Shown here one piece after another: positions 55,704 to 62,883 of a DNA stretch of 64,000 nucleotides. Position 1 is the first letter of the stretch. The number at the start of each line of letters is the position of its first letter. The notes under the pieces were generated by a model that saw nothing but the letters and a program-made list of their open reading frames with translations, did no database searches and was not told the origin of the DNA. This DNA is from Acidithiobacillus ferridurans (GTDB lineage Bacteria > Pseudomonadota > Gammaproteobacteria > Acidithiobacillales > Acidithiobacillaceae), in assembly GCF_003966655.1 (NCBI RefSeq), contig NZ_AP018795.1:1020001-1084000 (forward strand), written 5' to 3'. A program made the translations under genes and the position numbers.

Positions 55704-56054
55704 TTACGCGACTCCTCCGAGTAGCAGGCGCACGATCCCAAGGAGTGCCATATCCACCAGCCAAAGGAAGATGGCAATTACCACGATCAAGCCAATAATG
55801 ATGGCCGTACTGCGCAAGACCTCGGGGCGCGTCGGCCAAACCACCTTCAGCAACTCCACGTATGCTTCCCGAAAAAAGATCAGGAGCGCCTTGCCGTTGT
55901 TGCTGGAAGCGAAAAGACCGGTAGCAATCAACAAAGCCAGAATCAGCGCCGCACCAGGGTAATACGTACCGAAGTGGATGGGGATGAGGAAATAGGCGAA
56001 TACCCCGAGGGCAGCGAATCCTGCCGCAAAATAGAGCTTCACTTTTTCCGACAT
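55704..56054 (-). CDS. secE: Preprotein translocase subunit SecE
   Basis: A small SecYEG subunit of 116 residues with three hydrophobic segments, the E. coli-type long form. The conserved amphipathic region REAYVELLKVVWPTRPEVLR and the last helix IIIGLIVVIAIFLWLVDMAL are clear. ATG 56054 (MSEKVKL) is preferred; GTG codons nine bases upstream are the alternative. It lies between tRNA-Trp and nusG. Confidence 0.96.
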   Translation of the reverse strand: MSEKVKLYFAAGFAALGVFAYFLIPIHFGTYYPGAALILALLIATGLFASSNNGKALLIFFREAYVELLKVVWPTRPEVLRSTAIIIGLIVVIAIFLWLVDMALLGIVRLLLGGVA

Positions 56055-56076
56055 GAACACCACACCTTTTTAATAA

Positions 56077-56152
56077 TGGCAGGGCAGGAGGGGCTCGAAC
56101 CCCCAACCTGCGGTTTTGGAGACCGCTGCTCTACCAATTGAGCTACTGCCCT
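56077..56152 (-). tRNA. tRNA-Trp (anticodon CCA)
   Basis: A 76-base cloverleaf with acceptor AGGGCAG/CTGCCCT, anticodon loop CTCCAAA, T-loop GTTCGAG and an encoded CCA end. It sits between tufB and secE and is probably processed from the shared transcript. Confidence 0.97.
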
Positions 56153-56162
56153 GCAGACGGCA

Positions 56163-56184
56163 AACGGCGGACAATGCCGCCGTT
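56163..56184 (-). other. Hairpin between tufB and tRNA-Trp
   Basis: On the minus strand AACGGCGG-CATTGT-CCGCCGTT, a perfect eight-base stem, followed by TTGCC. The T-run is too short for a full terminator, so partial termination or a processing site is likely. Confidence 0.45.
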
Positions 56185-56204
56185 CAACACTACAACATGA
56201 AAAC

Positions 56205-57395
56205 TTATTCGACCACCTTGGAGACGACGCCGGCGCCAACGGTACGACCGCCTTCGCGTACCGCGAAACGCAGACCTTCCTCCATCGCAATCGGCGCAAT
56301 CAACGCAACCTTGAACAATATGTTGTCTCCCGGCATCACCATCTCCACACCTTCCGGTAATTCCACCGCACCCGTTACGTCCGTCGTACGAAAGTAAAAC
56401 TGCGGGCGGTACCCGTTGAAAAACGGCGTGTGTCGACCACCTTCCTCTTTCGACAACACATATACTTCCGCTTCAAAACGCGTATGCGGTTTGATGCTGC
56501 CAGGCTTGGCCAGTACCTGACCACGCTCTACGTCATCTTTCTTCGTGCCGCGCAGCAGTACCCCGACATTGTCTCCGGCCTGCCCCTGATCCAGAATCTT
56601 GCGGAACATCTCTACGCCGGTGACAATGCTCTTGGCGGTGTTGTGAATGCCGATAATCTCGATTTCATCGCCAATCTTCACCACACCACGCTCAATACGC
56701 CCGGTCACCACGGTGCCACGACCCGAAATCGAAAATACGTCTTCTATCGGCATCAGGAAGGGTTTGTCTATGGGACGCTCGGGCATCGGGATGTAGCTGT
56801 CCATGGCATCCGCCAAACGGAAAATCGCAGGCTCCCCGATGTCGCTCTGATCCCCTTCCAGGGCCTTCAGCGCCGAGCCGATAATCACCGGGATGTCATC
56901 ACCGGGGAACTCGTACTTGGACAGCAGTTCACGCACTTCCATTTCCACTAATTCCAGCAGCTCGGCGTCATCCACCATGTCCGCCTTGTTCAGAAACACG
57001 ACGATATAGGGAACGCCCACCTGACGGGCAAGCAAAATATGTTCACGGGTCTGGGGCATCGGGCCGTCCGCTGCCGAACACACCAGGATCGCGCCGTCCA
57101 TCTGCGCCGCCCCGGTGATCATGTTCTTCACATAATCCGCATGACCCGGACAGTCTACATGGGCATAGTGACGATTCGCGGTCTCGTATTCCACGTGCGA
57201 GGTCGCTATCGTGATCCCTCGCGCCCGCTCTTCCGGCGCATTGTCTATCTGATCATAGGCGCGAATCTCTCCGCCAAACTTCGCCGACAACACCTTCGTC
57301 AGCGCCGCCGTTAATGTGGTCTTGCCATGGTCCACGTGACCAATCGTTCCCACGTTGACATGCGGCTTCGTCCGCTCAAATTTCCCTTTGGACAT
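56205..57395 (-). CDS. tufB: Elongation factor Tu, copy B
   Basis: Second EF-Tu gene, 396 residues, encoding the same protein as copy A. ATG 57395 matches the family start ([20 protein letters not shown]); an upstream extension would run into tRNA-Thr. Flanks differ from copy A (here tRNA-Thr upstream and tRNA-Trp downstream), so the copies are ancient paralogous loci kept uniform by conversion. Confidence 0.99.
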   Translation of the reverse strand: MSKGKFERTKPHVNVGTIGHVDHGKTTLTAALTKVLSAKFGGEIRAYDQIDNAPEERARGITIATSHVEYETANRHYAHVDCPGHADYVKNMITGAAQMDGAILVCSAADGPMPQTREHILLARQVGVPYIVVFLNKADMVDDAELLELVEMEVRELLSKYEFPGDDIPVIIGSALKALEGDQSDIGEPAIFRLADAMDSYIPMPERPIDKPFLMPIEDVFSISGRGTVVTGRIERGVVKIGDEIEIIGIHNTAKSIVTGVEMFRKILDQGQAGDNVGVLLRGTKKDDVERGQVLAKPGSIKPHTRFEAEVYVLSKEEGGRHTPFFNGYRPQFYFRTTDVTGAVELPEGVEMVMPGDNILFKVALIAPIAMEEGLRFAVREGGRTVGAGVVSKVVE

Positions 57396-57440
57396 CAGAC
57401 ACTCCCCAAGAATACCAGACCCAAGAAAGACCCGAAAATA

Positions 57441-57516
<76 letters not shown>

Positions 57517-57524
57517 ATGGACAC

Positions 57525-57598
<74 letters not shown>

Positions 57599-57659
57599 AC
57601 AAATCAAAACCTGCCATACTGGCGCCCGCTCTAGGCAGAATGCCATAAAAATAAAAGCT

Positions 57660-57744
57660 TGGTGGAGGGGGGAGGATTCGAACCTCCGAAGGCAGAGCCG
57701 TCAGATTTACAGTCTGATCCCTTTGACCGCTCGGGAACCCCTCC
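57660..57744 (-). tRNA. tRNA-Tyr (anticodon GTA)
   Basis: An 85-base class II tRNA with a long variable arm: acceptor GGAGGGG/CCCCTCC, anticodon loop CTGTAAA, encoded CCA. First gene of the tRNA-tufB transcript. Confidence 0.97.
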
Positions 57745-57759
57745 CACGATTAGCGGCGC

Positions 57760-57788
57760 ATTGTGCGGCCTGGGTATTTCTTTGTCAA
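57760..57788 (-). promoter_or_regulatory. Predicted promoter of the tRNA-tufB operon
   Basis: TTGACA (57788-57783), a 17-base spacer and CACAAT (57765-57760), then a GC-rich discriminator (GCGCCGC), the pattern of stringently controlled stable-RNA promoters. Confidence 0.65.
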
Positions 57789-57798
57789 GCGGTGCCGG

Positions 57799-57821
57799 GC
57801 GTCCGGAAACTTCCGGAACGC
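57799..57821. repeat. Palindrome upstream of the tRNA promoter
   Basis: GCGT-CCGGAA-AC-TTCCGG-A-ACGC: ten paired bases with a single bulged A. It begins ten bases upstream of the tRNA -35 and lies in the divergent gap before the OmpA-like gene. A regulator site is possible but not shown. Confidence 0.5.
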
Positions 57822-57880
57822 ACATCAACTTGACGAATGATGCGTATTCTGCGCTTTCAGCGCCTTGACATCGTTGCCCA

Positions 57881-57898
57881 TTTACAACATCCTGTAAA
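57881..57898. repeat. Inverted repeat before the OmpA-like gene
   Basis: TTTACA-ACATCC-TGTAAA, perfect six-base arms and a six-base centre, about 60 bases before the ATG. TTGACA lies just upstream (57865-57870), but no good -10 is placed for it. Confidence 0.45.
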
Positions 57899-57960
57899 AG
57901 AATAGTGCAGGTTTTTTGCCGGGCAGCTTCGCCAGGGCTTGAGAGAGGAGGGTTTTGATA

Positions 57961-58614
57961 ATGGAACATATTAAAGGAATCAAAGGTATCACACTGCTGG
58001 TTGCCATCAGCGGGGGGCTTTTCGCCAGCGCAGCCTATGCGGACGGTGGCTATGTGGGTTATGCAGTCAACCACGGCGCCAAGCCTGTTGTCACCAGTCG
58101 GGGTATCTGCGTGCGTGGCGGGCGTCCGGTAACGGATGGTCCAGTACCCGCCTATTGTGCGCCCGCGCCGGTCGCCGTGGCAGCTGCGCCGACACCGCCT
58201 CCGGCCCCTGTACCTGCCCCCATCGCGCCTGTGGAGCAGACGATCCTGGTGAGCAAGCCGATCACCATCACCGGTATCAACTTCAAGTTCGATTCGTACA
58301 AGCTGCTGGATCATGACATCCGGGTACTGGACGAAGTGGCGAGTTTTGCCAAAAATCATCCCGAGGCCGTACTCGACGTCAATGGATATTGCAGTAAGGT
58401 GGGCACCTACGCCTACAATCTCAAGCTGTCCAAGCTGCGTGCCCAGAGTGTCGCACAGTACCTGGCCCATCACGGGGTGGCGAGTGATCGTATGGTACTG
58501 AAGGGTCACTCCTACGACAATCCGGTCGCCACGAACGCTACCCCCCAAGGCCGCTTCCTGAATCAGCGCGTGGAAATCAATTCCAGCATCAAGGTTCAGA
58601 AGACCGTTCGTTAA
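57961..58614 (+). CDS. OmpA-family outer membrane protein
   Basis: A 217-residue secreted protein. The signal peptide (GITLLVAISGGLFASAAYA) is followed by a short region with two cysteines (GICVRGG, AYCAPAP), an Ala/Pro-rich linker near residues 60-90 (APTPPPAPVPAPIAP), and a C-terminal OmpA/MotB peptidoglycan-binding domain (INFKFDSYKLLDHD, LKLSKLRAQSVAQYLAHHGV, NQRVEI). There is no room for the eight-strand OmpA barrel, so it is more a peptidoglycan-linked periplasmic or surface protein. ATG 57961 follows GGAGGG by eight bases. A clear terminator follows the stop. Confidence 0.87.
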   Translation: MEHIKGIKGITLLVAISGGLFASAAYADGGYVGYAVNHGAKPVVTSRGICVRGGRPVTDGPVPAYCAPAPVAVAAAPTPPPAPVPAPIAPVEQTILVSKPITITGINFKFDSYKLLDHDIRVLDEVASFAKNHPEAVLDVNGYCSKVGTYAYNLKLSKLRAQSVAQYLAHHGVASDRMVLKGHSYDNPVATNATPQGRFLNQRVEINSSIKVQKTVR

Positions 58615-58636
58615 TCTCCTTCCAAATATTGCAGAT

Positions 58637-58663
58637 GCGGGCCAGCCAAGGCCCGCTTTTTTT
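58637..58663 (+). terminator. Intrinsic terminator of the OmpA-like gene
   Basis: GCGGGCC-AGCCAA-GGCCCGC (seven perfect pairs) followed by seven T, 23 bases after the stop codon. Confidence 0.92.
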
Positions 58664-58713
58664 GCGGCGGCCATGGCGGCGCATGGCATCGTTTCCGTGA
58701 TAGACTAAACGCC

Positions 58714-60396
58714 ATGCGACAGTCCTTCCTTCGTTTTGTGCGAACACTGCAAATCACCCGCGTTCTGGTGCGTTACCGCCTGGACGAAGTGCTGTATTTT
58801 CTTCCTTTGTTAAAACCATATCAGGCCGTGTTGCGCCTAAACCCCATGACATGGCTGGCGCCGCGTCCCCAGGGCTCCTTTGCCGAACGCCTGCGCGAGG
58901 CCTTGGAAACACTGGGCCCCACCTTTATCAAACTAGGACAGATGCTTTCAACCCGCCGGGATTTACTTCCCGACCACATTACTCATGAGCTTGCGAAACT
59001 CCAGGACGCAGTACCCCCTTTCCCCTCCAATGTTGCCCGGCAGATCATCGAGGCAGCGCTTGGCAAAACGCTGGATGCGATCTTCTCCCGGTTTGATGAT
59101 CAGCCTGCCGCAGCGGCGTCCATTGCCCAAGTGCACTTCGGGCAATTGCTGGATGGCCGCGAGGTCGCGATCAAGGTCAGACGGCCGGGCTTGCAATGGA
59201 TCATCGAACAGGATCTGGCCATCCTTGCGCTGCTCGCTGATCTCGCGGAGCGCTACTCTCAGGAAGGCCGGCGCCTGAGGGTGCGCGCCGTTGTCGCAGA
59301 ATACGCGAAAGTCATTCGCGGGGAACTGGATCTGCTACGTGAAGCGGCCAACGCCAGTCAGTTGCGACGTAATTTTACCGCAGAACCGGAACTGCTCTAT
59401 GTGCCGGAAATATACTGGGACTATTGCGCGTCTCCGGTACTGGTGATGGAGCGCATTTATGGTATCCCCATCGGTCAGCGTGAGGCACTTCATGATGCCG
59501 GCATCGATTTTGATCAGCTCTCGCGGCGCGCTGCGGAAATCTTTTTCCGGCAGGTCTTTCGTGACGCATATTTTCACGCGGACATGCATCCCGGCAATAT
59601 TTTCATCGACCCGAAGAACGGGCGCTTCATCGCAGTGGATTTTGGCATCATGGGCAGCTTGGATGATGCAAGCCAGCATTACCTTGCAGAAAATATGGTT
59701 GCGTTTTTCCGACGCGACTACCGGCGCGTGGCAGAAGCGCATGTGGAAGCCGGATGGGTCCCAGCGGATACCAATGTGCAGGATTTTGAAACCGCCATCC
59801 GTGCCATTGCGGAGCCGGTGTTCGAAAAACCGCTGAATGAAATATCCGTTGCCAGCCTGTTGCTGCGGCTCTTTCAGACTACGCGCGCCTTTCATATGCA
59901 AACCCAGCCACAACTCCTGCTGCTCCAAAAAACGCTGGTCAACGTCGAGGGCATCGCCCGTGATTTCAACCCGGCACTCAATATCTGGGAAGTGGCTACG
60001 CCGCTTCTGACAGAATGGCTCAGCCGTCAGCGCGGTCCGCAGGGTTGGTGGTCCGAGCTGAAACGATACTTTCCCCAGTGGGGTTTGGTTCTTCCGGAAA
60101 TACCGGTGCTCCTTCATAACATCTTGCGCCAGACCCAGCAGGGTGAACTACCCTTGGTGATCCGTAGCAACGACATCCAGGGTATTCGGCAGGAACTGCA
60201 TAATGGTTTGCAAAAACTTACCTATAGCGTAGGCGGCACGTTTATTGTGGTAGGCTTGGGTATTATTGCGGCGCTGGAGCACCGGCTGGATAGCCCGGTA
60301 CTTCATTTGCCGGTGTGGGCCTGGCTGATTATCCTGCCGATGGCGCTCTGGGCAGGGACCAGATGGGTACGCAGCATATTTGTCCGTCGCGACTAA
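58714..60396 (+). CDS. ubiB: UbiB (ABC1/ADCK-type) ubiquinone biosynthesis kinase-like protein
   Basis: Membrane-associated atypical kinase/ATPase needed for ubiquinone synthesis, supporting the early prenylphenol steps. It has 560 residues. The KxGQ extension TFIKLGQMLSTRRDLLPDHI, the Ala-rich loop AAAASIAQVHFGQL that replaces a P-loop, the lysine in VAIKVRRPG, FHADMHPGNIFI and AVDFGIMG are all present. Two C-terminal membrane helices are seen (GGTFIVVGLGIIAALEH, WAWLIILPMALWAGTRW). No ribosome-binding site precedes the ATG, and TGATAGACT ends seven bases upstream, so the mRNA may be leaderless. Other ubi genes are not in view. Confidence 0.94.
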   Translation: MRQSFLRFVRTLQITRVLVRYRLDEVLYFLPLLKPYQAVLRLNPMTWLAPRPQGSFAERLREALETLGPTFIKLGQMLSTRRDLLPDHITHELAKLQDAVPPFPSNVARQIIEAALGKTLDAIFSRFDDQPAAAASIAQVHFGQLLDGREVAIKVRRPGLQWIIEQDLAILALLADLAERYSQEGRRLRVRAVVAEYAKVIRGELDLLREAANASQLRRNFTAEPELLYVPEIYWDYCASPVLVMERIYGIPIGQREALHDAGIDFDQLSRRAAEIFFRQVFRDAYFHADMHPGNIFIDPKNGRFIAVDFGIMGSLDDASQHYLAENMVAFFRRDYRRVAEAHVEAGWVPADTNVQDFETAIRAIAEPVFEKPLNEISVASLLLRLFQTTRAFHMQTQPQLLLLQKTLVNVEGIARDFNPALNIWEVATPLLTEWLSRQRGPQGWWSELKRYFPQWGLVLPEIPVLLHNILRQTQQGELPLVIRSNDIQGIRQELHNGLQKLTYSVGGTFIVVGLGIIAALEHRLDSPVLHLPVWAWLIILPMALWAGTRWVRSIFVRRD

Positions 60397-60450
60397 GGTA
60401 GGCGGGGGTCCGTTACAACAGATACACCGAGCTAGGGAAAGGAGGGTGTC

Positions 60451-60804
60451 ATGTGGATGGTCGTTTCATTTTTGATAGCGGCGCTGGCTGTCATTTTCGC
60501 GGTTCAGAACGGAGCACCCGCCACCATTCATTTCTTCTCGTGGACGTTTGCACAATCCCAGGGGGTGGTCCTGCTTAGTGGTTTTGTCGCCGGTTTTATT
60601 GCGAGTATGTTGATTTACCTACCCACACATATCCGTAACAAGCTGAAGATCCGCCGCCATGAACGACGCGAGACCGATCTTGAAGGGCAGCTCAACGCGG
60701 AACGCGGCAAGCGGGAGTACTTCGAAAAGGAACATGCAGCCGCCATGCGCGTCCAGAAAGGCAACAACACGGCGACCGGCAACACTGGGAGAAGCGCGGA
60801 CTGA
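60451..60804 (+). CDS. LapA-domain (DUF1049) inner-membrane protein
   Basis: A 117-residue protein with two membrane segments (VVSFLIAALAVIFAVQN and VVLLSGFVAGFIASMLIYLP) and the family pattern FAVQNGAPATIHFFSW. A charged coiled-coil tail follows (ERRETDLEGQLNAERGKREY). E. coli LapA works with the Sel1/TPR-like LapB in LPS assembly; here a Sel1-repeat gene lies convergent next door, but no lapB is seen. A good GGAGGG site precedes the ATG. Confidence 0.85.
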   Translation: MWMVVSFLIAALAVIFAVQNGAPATIHFFSWTFAQSQGVVLLSGFVAGFIASMLIYLPTHIRNKLKIRRHERRETDLEGQLNAERGKREYFEKEHAAAMRVQKGNNTATGNTGRSAD

Positions 60805-60821
60805 AGGTGATCAGTCGCGCG

Positions 60822-61394
60822 TCATGGTGCAGCTACCGTCTTTTCCCTAACAGCAGCCACCTCCCGGTACTCTGGGTGTACTTGCGCTAAAGTCGCCAGG
60901 TTACGGCTGGCTTGTACGTTGCCAAGCGCCGCTGCTTTGCGCCACCAGAGGCCGGCCTTGCCATAGTCCTGCGGCACCCCCTGCCCCAGGAAATAGAGAT
61001 TGCCCAGGTTGTACTGAGCGGCGGGAATACCCTGCGCTGCCGCCTTCTCCCACCAGTAAGCTGCTTTGGCTTCATCCTTGTTCACGCCCTGGCCAAAATA
61101 ATACTGCATGCCAAGGTTGTATTCCGCTTTGGCGTAACCATGGAGGGCAGCCTTATTGAACCAATGTGCAGCCAAGCTATAATTTTGCGGAACTCCGTCA
61201 CCCAAGGCACAACGAGTACCTATCGTATTCTCGAGCCTGGCCGTGGTGAGATCCGCAGAGTGGGCGGCAGCCACATCTTCCGGGGCTACACCGCTTGCGG
61301 TATGCGCACCGGCCCAGGGCGCAGAAAGCGCCAAAAATACTGCCCCACAGACAGCAGGAAGGAATCGTTTACTGAAATCGTGATCATTGCGCAT
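60822..61394 (-). CDS. Sel1-repeat (SLR) periplasmic protein
   Basis: A 190-residue secreted protein. Signal peptide PAVCGAVFLALSAPWAGA. Then about three Sel1 repeats of 36 residues: AAHWFNKAALHGYAKAEYNL, AAYWWEKAAAQGIPAAQYNL and AGLWWRKAAALGNVQASRNL, linked by GQGV motifs. Such solenoids mediate protein-protein contacts; the partner is unknown. ATG 61394 is five bases after AGGAG; the open frame before it is not signal-like. It converges on the LapA-domain gene. Confidence 0.88.
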   Translation of the reverse strand: MRNDHDFSKRFLPAVCGAVFLALSAPWAGAHTASGVAPEDVAAAHSADLTTARLENTIGTRCALGDGVPQNYSLAAHWFNKAALHGYAKAEYNLGMQYYFGQGVNKDEAKAAYWWEKAAAQGIPAAQYNLGNLYFLGQGVPQDYGKAGLWWRKAAALGNVQASRNLATLAQVHPEYREVAAVREKTVAAP

Positions 61395-61508
61395 AGAAAC
61401 TCCTAGCTGATTGCCCACACCTTACAGATAGCGAGGTTACACCAAAAACCTCACGGATAACCAGAAGTTTTTCAGGCCATGCCAAACGGGAATTGCCGAC
61501 TGGCCACA

Positions 61509-61534
61509 GCCTGCGCGTCTCTCCCCGCGCAGGC
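61509..61534. other. GC-rich hairpin downstream of the DUF2934 gene
   Basis: GCCTGCGC (61509-61516) and GCGCAGGC (61527-61534), perfect eight-base arms with a ten-base loop. No T-run on either side, so a Rho-dependent or processing role is possible. Confidence 0.4.
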
Positions 61535-61551
61535 GCCGCAAATCAGACGCG

Positions 61552-61839
61552 TCAAGCAGACAGATGAGCGTCGATCCAAGACTCCGCCGCGTACCAGTCC
61601 GCCTGACAGTCGCCTCCCGCAAAACCGCGCGCCTCGGCAAGATAGTAGGCACGTTCCGCAATCATGCGCTGGCGATCCGCAGCAGAGACCTGCGGAGACT
61701 TTGGACGTCCGGCAGCCCGGGGCTTCTTGGGCACGACGACCGCACTCCGCGCCGTTGCGCGAGGCGTCGGCGCCACCTTGGGATCCGCTGAAACTTCCTT
61801 GGGCTTTGTGACCCGTTTTTTAGGTTGCTCTTCCGCCAT
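61552..61839 (-). CDS. DUF2934-domain basic protein
   Basis: A 95-residue protein. The first 55 residues are Lys/Pro/Ala-rich and disordered (KKRVTKPKEVSADPKVAPTP). The C-terminal 35 match DUF2934 (RMIAERAYYLAEARGFAGGD, then WYAAESWIDAHL). ATG 61839 follows AGGAG. Function is unknown; the basic tail suggests nucleic-acid or ribosome contact, which is a guess. It is a monocistronic-looking unit with its own weak promoter. Confidence 0.75.
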   Translation of the reverse strand: MAEEQPKKRVTKPKEVSADPKVAPTPRATARSAVVVPKKPRAAGRPKSPQVSAADRQRMIAERAYYLAEARGFAGGDCQADWYAAESWIDAHLSA

Positions 61840-61877
61840 GACTACTCTCCTGAACGACATGAAAAACCGCTTTATAA

Positions 61878-61906
61878 GAGATAGCACATGGCGGCAGCGT
61901 TTTCAA
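61878..61906 (-). promoter_or_regulatory. Possible promoter of the DUF2934 gene
   Basis: TTGAAA (61906-61901), a 17-base spacer and TATCTC (61883-61878) on the minus strand. A second AT-rich box TATAAA lies just downstream. Weak. Confidence 0.3.
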
Positions 61907-61964
61907 AGTCCGGGCAAGACGTCTTTCCATTTTGTGGAATAGAATGAAGACCATCATCGTGTCA

Positions 61965-62408
61965 TCAGCGACCGGTCTGCAACATCTCCGCAGCCCGCCA
62001 CCTCTGCGCGAGTTTATCCAGGACGGCGTTGACGAAGCGATGGCCTTGCTCACCACCAAAGTCCTTATCCAGTTCTATGGCTTCATTGATGATCACCCGG
62101 TATGGCGTTTGCGGATAGTCCCGCAATTCGTAGGCCGCCAGACGCAGGATCGCCCGTTCGACTTCGCTGACCTCGTCGGCCCAGCGACGGTCCTGCACTT
62201 CCTCGGCGATGGCCGGGTCCAGCTCGGAGGTTGCGGCACAGACTCCTTGCCAGAGGCTTTTAAAGAAAGCGACATCGGCGCCCTGCAGGCGCTCCGGATC
62301 GGAGGTAAATTGCAACTCGATCTCCGCACAATGGCCCGGGTTCATCTGCCACTGGTAGAGGGCCTGAACAGCAGCTTGACGCGCCAGACGACGGCGACTG
62401 ATTTTCAT
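61965..62408 (-). CDS. nusB: Transcription antitermination factor NusB
   Basis: Partner of S10 (NusE) in rRNA antitermination, 147 residues, all-helical. The arginine-rich start KISRRRLARQAAVQALYQWQ and the C-terminal ERAILRLAAYELRDYPQTPY, RVIINEAIELDKDFGGEQGH are diagnostic. It follows ribH after ten bases, the common rib-nusB order. Confidence 0.97.
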   Translation of the reverse strand: MKISRRRLARQAAVQALYQWQMNPGHCAEIELQFTSDPERLQGADVAFFKSLWQGVCAATSELDPAIAEEVQDRRWADEVSEVERAILRLAAYELRDYPQTPYRVIINEAIELDKDFGGEQGHRFVNAVLDKLAQRWRAAEMLQTGR

Positions 62409-62418
62409 CGAGTGCTGT

Positions 62419-62883
62419 TCAGATCTGACGCAACAACTGCACCATTTCCAGCGCAGTCATGGCAGCATCGAAGCCCTTGTTGCCTGCTTTGGTTCCGGCG
62501 CGCTCGATGGCCTGCTCAATGCTGTCCGTGGTCAGCACCCCAAAAATCACCGGCACTCCCGTGTCCAAGGATACCTGGGCCACCCCCTTGGACACTTCGG
62601 CCGCGACATAATCAAAATGTGGGGTACTGCCGCGGATCACTGCCCCCAGACAAAGCACGGCGTCATAATTACCGCTACGCGCCAGCTTCTGTGCGATCAG
62701 CGGCATCTCATAAGCACCCGGGACATGAACGACATGAAGCTGTTCTTCTTTTGCACCGTGACGGCGCAACGCATCGATGGCACCCTGCTCCAGCTGCTGG
62801 GTGATAAAGCTGTTGAAACGGCTGACCAACAGGGCAAAGCGATGCTCACCGGCCTGCAGACTGCCTTCGATATGACGAATCAT
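62419..62883 (-). CDS. ribH: 6,7-dimethyl-8-ribityllumazine synthase
   Basis: Penultimate riboflavin enzyme that condenses the ribityl-uracil with dihydroxybutanone phosphate; 154 residues, usually a 60-mer or pentamer. [33 protein letters not shown] and the catalytic His in [20 protein letters not shown] are visible. It overlaps the ribB-type gene by ATGA; that enzyme makes its four-carbon substrate. Confidence 0.98.
   Translation of the reverse strand: MIRHIEGSLQAGEHRFALLVSRFNSFITQQLEQGAIDALRRHGAKEEQLHVVHVPGAYEMPLIAQKLARSGNYDAVLCLGAVIRGSTPHFDYVAAEVSKGVAQVSLDTGVPVIFGVLTTDSIEQAIERAGTKAGNKGFDAAMTALEMVQLLRQI

Noticed and set aside
57631-58689. 352-codon minus-strand frame across tRNA-Tyr and the OmpA-like gene
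   Set aside because: It reads through a tRNA and opposite a well-supported gene and terminator; translation looks like noise.
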